A DNA stretch of 64,000 nucleotides, taken from assembly GCF_002894645.1 (NCBI RefSeq), contig NZ_NCQY01000030.1, positions 557,968 to 621,967 on the forward strand, written 5' to 3'. The notes beneath the pieces were generated by a model, which saw only the letters and a list, made by a program, of their open reading frames with translations, had not been told where the DNA came from and searched no databases. How positions within the stretch are numbered: position 1 is the stretch's first letter; each line of letters starts with the position of its first letter. Source of the stretch: Salinibacter altiplanensis (GTDB lineage Bacteria > Bacteroidota > Rhodothermia > Rhodothermales > Salinibacteraceae). The translations under genes were made by a program, and so were the position numbers. Shown here piece by piece: positions 18,322 to 25,266 of this stretch.

Positions 18322-18852
18322 ATGAGCCAGTGGACGGACCGTCCCCTCCGCACAGCGTCGCTGGTCTTCTTCGACCTGGAGACGACCGCCCTGCGCCCGG
18401 ACCGCGGCGGGCGCATCTGCGAGATGGCCGTGGTGGACCCGCAGGGCGTCCGGTTCGACTGGTGCAGCGACGAGGCCCCGCCCCGCGACGACGTCGTAGC
18501 AGCGCAGCTGCCCCGTCTCCTCAATCACCTCGAAGTGGGCATCGTCGTGGGGCACAACCTGGAGTTCGATTTCCGCTTCCTCACCTACGAGGCCGAGCGC
18601 CTCGGCTGTGGCGGCCTCGATCTCCGCTTCGCCGACACACTGGGGTTGGCCCGGGCGCTCCTCAACGCCCCGGACGACTACCAGCTCGGAACCCTGCTCG
18701 GCCATTTCGACGCGGCCCCGGACGAGGAGCTGCACACGGCGGTGGGGGATGCCCTGGCCACCCGTGCCCTGTTCTGGAGACTGGTCGAGACGGGGGGGCT
18801 GGAGACGCCCACAGACGCCAACGTGCGGCGGCTGCAGTGGGGCGCGGGGTAG
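18322..18852 (+). CDS. DnaQ-like DEDDh 3'-5' exonuclease
   Basis: A 176-residue stand-alone exonuclease. The catalytic acids are visible as VFFDLETT (Asp18, Glu20), GHNLEFDFRFL and HTAVGDALAT, matching the Exo I, II and III motifs of the DEDDh family. It starts about 90 bases after the last repeat of array 1 and reads the same way. DnaQ-type exonucleases are known to trim prespacers and are fused to Cas2 in some type I-E systems, so a role in spacer acquisition is plausible here. A proofreading or general repair exonuclease is the alternative. Confidence 0.8.
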   Translation: MSQWTDRPLRTASLVFFDLETTALRPDRGGRICEMAVVDPQGVRFDWCSDEAPPRDDVVAAQLPRLLNHLEVGIVVGHNLEFDFRFLTYEAERLGCGGLDLRFADTLGLARALLNAPDDYQLGTLLGHFDAAPDEELHTAVGDALATRALFWRLVETGGLETPTDANVRRLQWGAG

Positions 18853-18925
18853 CACCGAGAAACCGAACAATAGAGAACTTGTGCGTCAATGCTGAATCGT
18901 CTCTACGTACAATCCGAATCGGCCG

Positions 18926-19239
18926 ATGAAGTCCACGCTTAATCTTCGCGCATGGACGAGGACGCGAAGGAGCGGGCCAAGAAGATCACCCGGCGGCGCG
19001 GCACGTCCCCATCAGCCCTCGTGGAACACTGCTTCCGGATTCTGAGCGGCGAGGCCTCCGCCGAGCGGAGCGGCGATGCGGAGACCCGGCTTACCCCTCG
19101 GCTGAAAGAGGTCCACGAGCAGATTGGGCCTCCCCCAGAAGAGGCGCCTTTCGACGACCCGAGAGGAGACCCCACGGAAGATAAGCAGGCATTTGTCAAG
19201 GCCGTCGGGGCGCGCAGGCCGGGGCCGACGTTGTTGTGA
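18926..19239 (+). pseudogene. Frameshifted DUF6364-like antitoxin
   Basis: The ATG at 18926 reads MKSTLNLR, the usual opening of ribbon-helix-helix antitoxins of the DUF6364 type. Two bases later the continuation MDEDAKERAKKITRRRGTS with SALVEHCFRIL appears in another frame from 18952. Removing one GC pair at about 18949-18951 would restore a single frame, so a dinucleotide slip in CGCGC seems to have broken the gene. The 95-residue frame from 18952 could still be made. The C-terminus runs into non-homologous residues where the toxin remnant begins. The motif match is from memory of the family. Confidence 0.6.
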
Positions 19240-19313
19240 CGCGAGCCCCGAGGGATTTTCGAGACGGTCCACTGGTGCCCGACTCCCCGGAGGACGTGCT
19301 CGACGCACTGGGG
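19203..19313 (+). pseudogene. C-terminal remnant of a PIN-domain (VapC-like) toxin
   Basis: Read in the frame of the GTG at 19236, the sequence gives QAGADVVVTRAPRDF then RDGPLVPDSPEDVLDAL. This is the characteristic last strand and helix of VapC-type PIN ribonucleases. The rest of the toxin, including all catalytic acids, is missing: the frame is closed by a stop at 19182-19184. The fragment abuts and overlaps the end of the antitoxin remnant, as expected if a deletion joined the two genes of a former toxin-antitoxin operon. Confidence 0.55.
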
Positions 19314-19434
19314 GGAGACCGGAAAGGCCACGCGGCGGACGGGGCCCAGAGTGCGGCGGCGAACGGTGCACCAGGGATCGCTCCCCGAAAGCGGCACGGT
19401 GCCTCCCTCCGCCAACTTGCTTTTATTTCTTTCC

Positions 19435-19462
19435 AAGCATCCATACGTTGCGTCGGATGCTT
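19435..19462. promoter_or_regulatory. Inverted repeat upstream of cas3
   Basis: AAGCATCC (19435-19442) and GGATGCTT (19455-19462) form perfect 8-base arms around 12 bases, in a pyrimidine-rich stretch about 90 bases before the cas3 start. It could be an operator or an RNA hairpin in the cas3 leader. No T-tract follows. Confidence 0.35.
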
Positions 19463-19551
19463 CTGTGTCGGCCGCTTCTCTTTCGCTCCCCCGCGCCGGC
19501 GGTGCGCACTGAGGCGCTGCCTCCTCCCTCTCATCGATCGCCTCACTCCTC

Positions 19552-22278
19552 ATGGACGGTTCTCCCGCCCCCGACCAGTTCTGGGCCAAGCTCAAGTACA
19601 AGAACGACGACCGCTCGACCGGGAAAATTGTCGAGTGGCATCCCCTTCTCGCCCACTCGGCGGACGTGGCGGCGGTAACGGAGGCGCTCTTGCAGCGGAC
19701 GATCCTGCGCGATCGGCTCGCGGCGCTGATCGGGTGGGACGAACTGTCCGACGTGCACGTGGCGCGGTTGTCGGCCCTGGCGGCGTTGCACGACGCGGGG
19801 AAGGTGAACCATGGGTTCCAGAATCGAGGACACTCGACACGACCGCAGGCTGGACACGTGCGGCCGATCGTTGACGTTCTGAGCACTCCGTCACTACAGG
19901 AGAAGCTCCTTCTTCCACTCGGATTGGGAGAAATGATGAGCTGGTTTGACGGCCGGAAGGATCCGGATCATTTTCTTCGGGCCACCTGGGCTCATCACGG
20001 CGAACCAGTGGACAGCACACGCGATCAGGATACCTCTCTCTGGGAGCCGGACTCCAGAAATCCACTCGACGAGCTCAAACGTCTTGGAGAGCACGTTCGG
20101 AGTTGGTTCCCAGACGCCTTCCGCGAGGGCACGCCGTTCCCGGAAGGCCAATCTGACTTCCAGCACGCCTTCAACGGCGTCCTCACGCTCGCGGATTGGA
20201 TTGGATCGGGCTTTCCCTATGCCGATGATCGAGAGCAGAATTTTTTGAAACGTGCTCAAGAGATCGCCGAGGAGCGACTGACAAAGCAGGCGATGTTGGC
20301 CAAGTCGTACCAGGAATCGCTGGAGACATCCGTCGGTTTTTCAGGCATTCTCAAGAAGGAAGAGTGGACACCGCATCCGGTTCAAGAGATTGGGCTCTCA
20401 CATCCGGTGTACGAAAAGGGCGGGCTCACCGTGCTGGAGTCCGACACAGGCTCTGGGAAGACCGAAGCCGCTATCGCCCGGTTCTTTCGCCTGTACCAGG
20501 AGAAAACGGTCGATGGGATGTACTTCGCCGTCCCCACCCGAACGGCCGCCAAACAGCTCTACATGCGTGTGTACGAGACCGTCCAGCGGGTGTACGAGCG
20601 GCAGGACGCCGATCCGCCGCCCGTCGTTCAGGCGGTGCCAAGCTATTACAAAATCGACGGCGTCGAAGGAACGCCCGTTGCTCCGTTCACGGTGCGTTGG
20701 CACGACGAGGAAGAAGAAGACGAAGCCCGCGAACGACGATGGGCAGCCGAGGGACCCAAGCGGTATCTGGCAGGGGCCATCGTCGTTGGGACCATCGATC
20801 AGGTTCTGTTGTCGGCCCTGCAGGTTCGTCATGCCCACATGCGGGGCGCTGCGCTCCTGCGCCACTTCCTGGTCGTCGACGAAGTTCACGCCTCCGACGT
20901 GTACATGACACGCCTCCTTTCGGCGGTGCTCGACCATCACCTGGCTGCAGGTGGGCATGCGATGTTGATGTCGGCGACGCTCGGTACGGAGTCCCGCCTC
21001 CGATTGACGAAAAAAACCGTCCGGGACGACGACATTCCGCCCCCCGACGAGGCCACCCAAATCGGGTATCCGCTCGTCACGCATGTCAGCGCCGAACGGG
21101 ACGACCCGACACCGAAAGTCACAGAACCATCCGGCTACCGGAAAGATGTGTTGATGACGGCCGAGCGCAGGGCCGACGACCCCGAAGCAATTGCCCGCCG
21201 TGCCATCGACGCAGCACGAGAGGGAGCGCGCGTGCTCATCATTCGCAACTTGGTAGAGGATTGCCGGCGCGTTCAGGAGGCAATCGAGAATCAGTTGGGG
21301 GCGGAGGCGTCGGATCTGCTTCTTTCGATTGGGGACACACCGGCGCCCCATCACTCGCGCTACGCCGACGGCGATCGAAAACGGCTCGATGCGGCCATCG
21401 AGCAGGCATTTGGAGAGGAAGACGATGATGGAAATCCGATCCCAATTCAAGGCGCCATTGCCGTCGCCACGCAAACGGTGCAAATGTCCCTCGACATCTC
21501 GGCCTCGCTGATGATGACGGATCTCTGTCCCGTGGACGTGCTCCTGCAACGGATCGGACGCCTGCACCGACACGACCGCTCGCATCCATCTGGATTCGAA
21601 GACCCCGAATGCATTGTCTTGACTCCGGAGGAGCGCAATCTGAGTTCGGCCATCGTTCGGGGAGGCGAAAAGGACGGTCAGGGACTCAAAGGCGGTCACG
21701 GGCTGGGGACAGTGTATTCGGATCTCCGGGTGCTCGATGCGACGTGGACTCTCCTGGAAGATGAGGACCTGGAGACGTGGACGATTCCGGACGACAACCG
21801 GCGCCTGGTTGAGCGAGGGACGCACCCGCACGTCCTTCGCGATCTCGTGACGGAAAAAATGAAGAACGAGCCGGACGATGTCGCTGAGGCCTGGGACCAG
21901 CATCAGAACTGGGTGGTGGGCGAACGAACCGCCGACGCCGTGAGCGCGAAGCACGTCTTGCTCCAGCGCCACAAATCGTTCGGCCATCAGCAATTCGGGG
22001 AAGACCTGGAGAAGGTAAAGACGCGGCTTGGTCAGGACAACGTGCGCGTGGAATTTTCGGAACCAATGCCGAGCCCCCTCCCCCCCAACGAGGGACCGTC
22101 CATTTCTGCCCTCTCGATTCCCGAACACCTGCTCCGAGATCGCGGGGAGGAGACCGTTTCTCTCGAAGACCTGGAGGCCGACGACGTGCAGGAGACTGAT
22201 GAAGGGTTTTGCTTCATAGCTAACGAGAAGCGATTTCGATACGTTCATCTGGGGCTCTCGCGGATCGAGGGGAAGTAA
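19552..22278 (+). CDS. cas3: CRISPR-associated helicase-nuclease Cas3
   Basis: The 908-residue effector nuclease of the type I-E system, recruited by Cascade to unwind and shred target DNA. An N-terminal HD nuclease domain shows LLAHSADVA, ALHDAGKVNHGF (about residues 78-89) and WAHHGEPV (about 146). The helicase part has Walker A SDTGSGKTEAA (about 297), the box VVDEVHASD (about 440), MLMSATLGT, and motif VI QRIGRLHRHDR. Length is typical for a fused HD-helicase Cas3. It precedes the Cascade genes but is separated from them by a 273-base intergenic region and an extra gene, so it may be transcribed on its own. Confidence 0.96.
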   Translation: MDGSPAPDQFWAKLKYKNDDRSTGKIVEWHPLLAHSADVAAVTEALLQRTILRDRLAALIGWDELSDVHVARLSALAALHDAGKVNHGFQNRGHSTRPQAGHVRPIVDVLSTPSLQEKLLLPLGLGEMMSWFDGRKDPDHFLRATWAHHGEPVDSTRDQDTSLWEPDSRNPLDELKRLGEHVRSWFPDAFREGTPFPEGQSDFQHAFNGVLTLADWIGSGFPYADDREQNFLKRAQEIAEERLTKQAMLAKSYQESLETSVGFSGILKKEEWTPHPVQEIGLSHPVYEKGGLTVLESDTGSGKTEAAIARFFRLYQEKTVDGMYFAVPTRTAAKQLYMRVYETVQRVYERQDADPPPVVQAVPSYYKIDGVEGTPVAPFTVRWHDEEEEDEARERRWAAEGPKRYLAGAIVVGTIDQVLLSALQVRHAHMRGAALLRHFLVVDEVHASDVYMTRLLSAVLDHHLAAGGHAMLMSATLGTESRLRLTKKTVRDDDIPPPDEATQIGYPLVTHVSAERDDPTPKVTEPSGYRKDVLMTAERRADDPEAIARRAIDAAREGARVLIIRNLVEDCRRVQEAIENQLGAEASDLLLSIGDTPAPHHSRYADGDRKRLDAAIEQAFGEEDDDGNPIPIQGAIAVATQTVQMSLDISASLMMTDLCPVDVLLQRIGRLHRHDRSHPSGFEDPECIVLTPEERNLSSAIVRGGEKDGQGLKGGHGLGTVYSDLRVLDATWTLLEDEDLETWTIPDDNRRLVERGTHPHVLRDLVTEKMKNEPDDVAEAWDQHQNWVVGERTADAVSAKHVLLQRHKSFGHQQFGEDLEKVKTRLGQDNVRVEFSEPMPSPLPPNEGPSISALSIPEHLLRDRGEETVSLEDLEADDVQETDEGFCFIANEKRFRYVHLGLSRIEGK

Positions 22279-22299
22279 TACTCCTGACCTTTATATCGG

Positions 22300-22320
22300 T
22301 CTAGACTTACATCTACCCAA
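22300..22320 (-). promoter_or_regulatory. Predicted target site of the pseudo-crRNA
   Basis: Read on the - strand, this 21-base site agrees with the pseudo-spacer at 22382-22402 at 15 of 21 positions: 1-6, 8, 9, 12, 13, 15 and 18-21. The three bases on its PAM side (22321-22323) read AAA. It lies immediately upstream of the TTGCAA box at 22322 that probably forms the -35 element of the pseudo-array promoter, so Cascade bound here would block transcription. The match is counted directly from the sequence; the function is inferred. Confidence 0.5.
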
Positions 22321-22321
22321 T

Positions 22322-22351
22322 TTGCAATTATTCGGGCAGAGTCATTTATTA
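22322..22351 (+). promoter_or_regulatory. Candidate promoter of the pseudo-CRISPR RNA and cas8e operon
   Basis: TTGCAA at 22322-22327 and TTATTA at 22346-22351, 18 bases apart, lie in the most AT-rich part of the intergenic region. Start of transcription would fall at about the first base of the first pseudo-repeat (22354). The block AATTTGCAATTATTC recurs almost exactly in the leader of CRISPR array 1, which supports a shared promoter element. Confidence 0.5.
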
Positions 22352-22353
22352 GA

Positions 22354-22430
22354 ACTGTCGCCGAGTAATCGGCGATGGACCTTGGGTTGAAATAGGGTTA
22401 GAAGTGACTCCGCGTCAGTGGAGACTTTCA
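22354..22430 (+). ncRNA. Degenerate two-repeat mini-CRISPR, CreR/CreA-like guide RNA
   Basis: Two pseudo-repeats (22354-22381 and 22403-22430) flank a 21-base pseudo-spacer. Each agrees with the 28-base repeat of array 1 at 16 of 28 positions. The first keeps the 6-bp stem and 4-base loop through two compensatory changes (T-A to G-C and C-G to A-T) and retains the crRNA handle as GATGGACC. The second keeps the 5' arm CTCCGC exactly and the 3' arm as GTGGAG, but has lost the handle. This is the known shape of Cas-regulating pseudo-crRNAs, which Cas6 processes and Cascade uses for repression rather than cleavage. Transcription has not been shown. Confidence 0.6.
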
Positions 22431-22442
22431 TAAAGAAAGCCC

Positions 22443-22495
22443 CGCTGACCGCGAGATCAGCGAGGCCAAACCACCGAGTTGCAGCTCGGAGGCCT
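22443..22495 (+). other. Two consecutive hairpins after the pseudo-array
   Basis: CGCTGA (22443-22448) pairs with TCAGCG (22457-22462). Just after it, AGGCC (22463-22467) pairs with GGCCT (22491-22495) around an inner stem CCGAG/CTCGG (22474-22478 and 22485-22489). No T-tract follows, so they look like a structured 5' leader of the downstream gene rather than a terminator. They may also be further decayed repeats, since both 3' arms are followed by AGGCC. Confidence 0.35.
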
Positions 22496-22551
22496 TGCTG
22501 GTACGTCCTCTATTCGCTAGAACGTTGAACATACAGCATTCAATTGTAGCT

Positions 22552-22995
22552 ATGATTACGCAAACTGACAAGATCCTCGGGGCCGTCTTACGGCGATCTA
22601 TACGAGATGGTGTTATCGAGGAGGTATCTGAAGCCGACGACCATCCGGGACACTTTATCGTCGACGAGGAAAAGCATGTCCTGGTGAAGCACGCTCAGAG
22701 TTCAAGCTCAACTTGGCGATTTACCTTCTCCCCGAAGGTCGTTGAGACGCTCGTCTCATTACAAAACGCGGTCGGTCTTTTCGGGGCAACATATCTCTGG
22801 CTGGTGTGCGACAACGACGCCGTCTGCGAACTCGGAGTCGATGAATGGGGCTCTCTTCTCAACATGGAGGCTCCAACGTCCCAACAGACGATCCAGATTT
22901 CGCGTCCTCCTGGTCATTCATTCTCCGTAGCAGGGACCGATGGAATGCTTCCGCACAGCGTTCCAGTCAGCCGCTTCCCTTCCCTGGACACGTAG
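22552..22995 (+). CDS. Unknown protein encoded between cas3 and cas8e
   Basis: A 147-residue protein that I do not recognise. The N-terminal half is charged (KILGAVLRRSIRDGVIEEV, then an acidic, His-containing segment). The middle has a strongly strand-like block, GATYLWLVCDNDAVCELGV, followed by DEWGSLLN. No transmembrane segment or known nuclease motif is evident. The ATG at 22552 was preferred to an upstream in-frame CTG/TTG region because it starts the coherent sequence. It lies 37 bases before cas8e in the same direction, and so is probably the first gene of the Cascade operon. A regulator or accessory factor of the CRISPR system is possible. Confidence 0.65.
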   Translation: MITQTDKILGAVLRRSIRDGVIEEVSEADDHPGHFIVDEEKHVLVKHAQSSSSTWRFTFSPKVVETLVSLQNAVGLFGATYLWLVCDNDAVCELGVDEWGSLLNMEAPTSQQTIQISRPPGHSFSVAGTDGMLPHSVPVSRFPSLDT

Positions 22996-23032
22996 TGTAT
23001 TTTTCGCTCTCGCTCATCTCACATAAGTGTTC

Positions 23033-24562
23033 ATGTCTGATCTGTCTTTGTTGAACGATGAGCTGTTTCGAGTGCAGACTCGCGACCACATGGCGCAGAT
23101 GACCCTTCCTGCGATTCTGCGTGCTCTCAGTCGGGACGTCATTCTTAGCTTCAATGCCCTCCAGCCCCATCAGGAGCAGGCCTGGTACTCGTTTCTGGTG
23201 CAGTTGGCCGCGATGACTGTGGTCCGTGCGAACGACGGGACCACTCCAGACACCGCCGAGGAATGGCGCGGCGCCCTGCTCAGCCTGACCGACGGCAACG
23301 AGAATGCGTGGCGTCTCGTCGTTCCGGATGTGGAAAAAGAGCCTGCGTTCCTCCAGCCCCCAGTGCCGGAGGGATCCCTTGATGACGCCAACTTCAAAAG
23401 CGACATCCCGTCGCCGTCCAATCTCGACGTACTGGTGACGTCGAAGAACCACGACGTAAAACAGCGGCGCATTTCATACCCGGAGCCGGCGCACTGGATC
23501 TACGCCCTCGTCACGCTGCAGACGATGGAGGGCTACATGGGCCGTGGGAATTATGGAATTGTGAGAATCAATTCCGGCTACGGTTCGAGGCCATTTCTAG
23601 GCTTATCTCCAGAGCTTTCGTTTGGGGCTCGCTTCTGCCGCGATCTGGACGTTCTCATTAACCAGCACGATGACCTCACTACGCTCTACGATGTCGAGGA
23701 CGGGCACACGCTGATCTGGACGGTGCCGTGGAATGGTGAAAAGTCGAGCGCACTCCCGCTCCGCAAGTGCGACCCGTATTTCATTGAGGCCTGTCGTCGA
23801 ATCCGATTCATAGAAGAAGGAGGAGACATCGTCTGCTGGCGTGCCACCTCGAAAGGCCAGCGCATTGATGCCCCCTCCTCGCTCAACGGGCGCACGGAAG
23901 ATCCCTGGACCCCGATCGACTCCGAGGGGGAAAAATCGCTGACCCTCAGCGGAGAGGGGTTCACCTACGAAAAGCTACAGGAAATTGTCTTCGGGAAATA
24001 CGTCCGACCGGCCTCCCTGGAGAGACAAAACGGGGATGACGGTGCGATGTATCTGACTGCCCGGGCAATGGTGCGCGGTCAGGGAAAAACAGAAGGACTT
24101 CACCATCGCATCATCCCCATTCCAGAAAAGGTGTATGGCTTGTTTCCGGACAAAGAGGCGATGGATGAGCTTGCCGACCGGGCGAAGCAGCGCGTGAAAT
24201 TGGTCTCGAAGGTTGAGTCCAACGTGCTTCGTCCCGCCGTAGCCGCTCTTCTCAGCGCCGGAAAAGACGAGGACGTGGACTGGGAGCAGGTCCAGCCCTG
24301 GATCGATGCCTTCGACGACGCGGTGGACGATCACTTCTTCGACTACCTGTGGGCGTCGGTTGAAGCCGAGGACGAAGCGGAGGCCGAGGACAAATGGGAA
24401 GCATTCCTCCGAGACGAGGCGGAACAGCAGTTCGACGAGGCCCAGGACAGCGTTCCCCTCCCCGACATCCGCCGCTGGGAAGCACTCAGCGCCGCCCGGT
24501 CCGTCTTCCACTCCCGCATCGACGACGTTTTGGGATCAACTGCCAACGCCCCCGCTGCTTGA
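23033..24562 (+). CDS. cas8e: Cascade large subunit Cas8e (Cse1/CasA)
   Basis: Large subunit of the type I-E Cascade complex, which reads the PAM and recruits Cas3. The 509-residue protein shows the family pattern: an N-terminal L-x-x-A-L-S-R-D segment, RANDGTTPDTAEEWR, the core YPEPAHWIYALVTLQTMEGY followed by GRGNYGIVRINSGYGSRPF, and a helical acidic C-terminal domain of about 150 residues. The ATG at 23033 is preferred to a GTG two codons earlier. It is followed after 22 bases by cse2. Confidence 0.93.
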   Translation: MSDLSLLNDELFRVQTRDHMAQMTLPAILRALSRDVILSFNALQPHQEQAWYSFLVQLAAMTVVRANDGTTPDTAEEWRGALLSLTDGNENAWRLVVPDVEKEPAFLQPPVPEGSLDDANFKSDIPSPSNLDVLVTSKNHDVKQRRISYPEPAHWIYALVTLQTMEGYMGRGNYGIVRINSGYGSRPFLGLSPELSFGARFCRDLDVLINQHDDLTTLYDVEDGHTLIWTVPWNGEKSSALPLRKCDPYFIEACRRIRFIEEGGDIVCWRATSKGQRIDAPSSLNGRTEDPWTPIDSEGEKSLTLSGEGFTYEKLQEIVFGKYVRPASLERQNGDDGAMYLTARAMVRGQGKTEGLHHRIIPIPEKVYGLFPDKEAMDELADRAKQRVKLVSKVESNVLRPAVAALLSAGKDEDVDWEQVQPWIDAFDDAVDDHFFDYLWASVEAEDEAEAEDKWEAFLRDEAEQQFDEAQDSVPLPDIRRWEALSAARSVFHSRIDDVLGSTANAPAA

Positions 24563-24584
24563 ATCAGATCAGAGGTGACCACTC

Positions 24585-25211
24585 ATGAATGACCAACCCG
24601 CATTCGATCGTTCCGGATCGCCCCCCGACGATTCGCAAGATTCTTCCGAGCCACCTCCCTCCGAACGGATTGCAATCACCGACGACGTGGCGGACGACGA
24701 TCGTCCGAAGCAATTTGCCAGTTCCATCGGCAAGATCGCGAAGATGATGGCGACGGAGGGGGCCCTCGGCACGGGCACGCTTGCCGAGCTTCGGCGCATT
24801 TCCCCCGAAAAACCGTTCACCCCCGCCCTCTGGAATTTGCTGCTGGACCTCGACGAGGCAGAGCCCTGGGGCGGACTGGATCGCGACGTGTACGAGCGGC
24901 GCATGGCCACGCTGGCGATGGGAATGGCCATTTGTGCCGGCCTCCACAACTACCGGGAGCCGCTCGGACGGGCTCTCGCCGAAGCAGGCTGGTCGAAGCT
25001 CCGGTTCGTGCGCCTTATGGAGGCCCGCGGCGAAACGCTTGTGAAGCACGTCCGCCGCATGGCACAGTACCTCGCCAGCAAATCGCAGGCGGCCAACTGG
25101 GTGGATGTAGGGTGGCTCCTCATCGGCCAGGATTGGACCACCGCGGAAGAAACCCGCCTGCGCATCTCTCGCAGCTACTACGGCACCCTGCACGCGCAGG
25201 AGCAGGAGTAG
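24585..25211 (+). CDS. cse2: Cascade small subunit Cse2 (CasB)
   Basis: Small helical subunit that lines the belly of the type I-E Cascade and stabilises the R-loop. The 208-residue protein is nearly all helical, with the family segments TGTLAELRRISPEKPF, PALWNLLLDL and the C-terminal RLRISRSYYG. The first 30 residues are acidic, Pro/Ser-rich and likely disordered, longer than in most relatives. It lies between cas8e and cas7e in the canonical order. Confidence 0.9.
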   Translation: MNDQPAFDRSGSPPDDSQDSSEPPPSERIAITDDVADDDRPKQFASSIGKIAKMMATEGALGTGTLAELRRISPEKPFTPALWNLLLDLDEAEPWGGLDRDVYERRMATLAMGMAICAGLHNYREPLGRALAEAGWSKLRFVRLMEARGETLVKHVRRMAQYLASKSQAANWVDVGWLLIGQDWTTAEETRLRISRSYYGTLHAQEQE

Positions 25212-25266
25212 TCCCCTCTCGGATACACGTGCGTTTGAGTCTCATCCATTCACCCTCCAGCTGACC

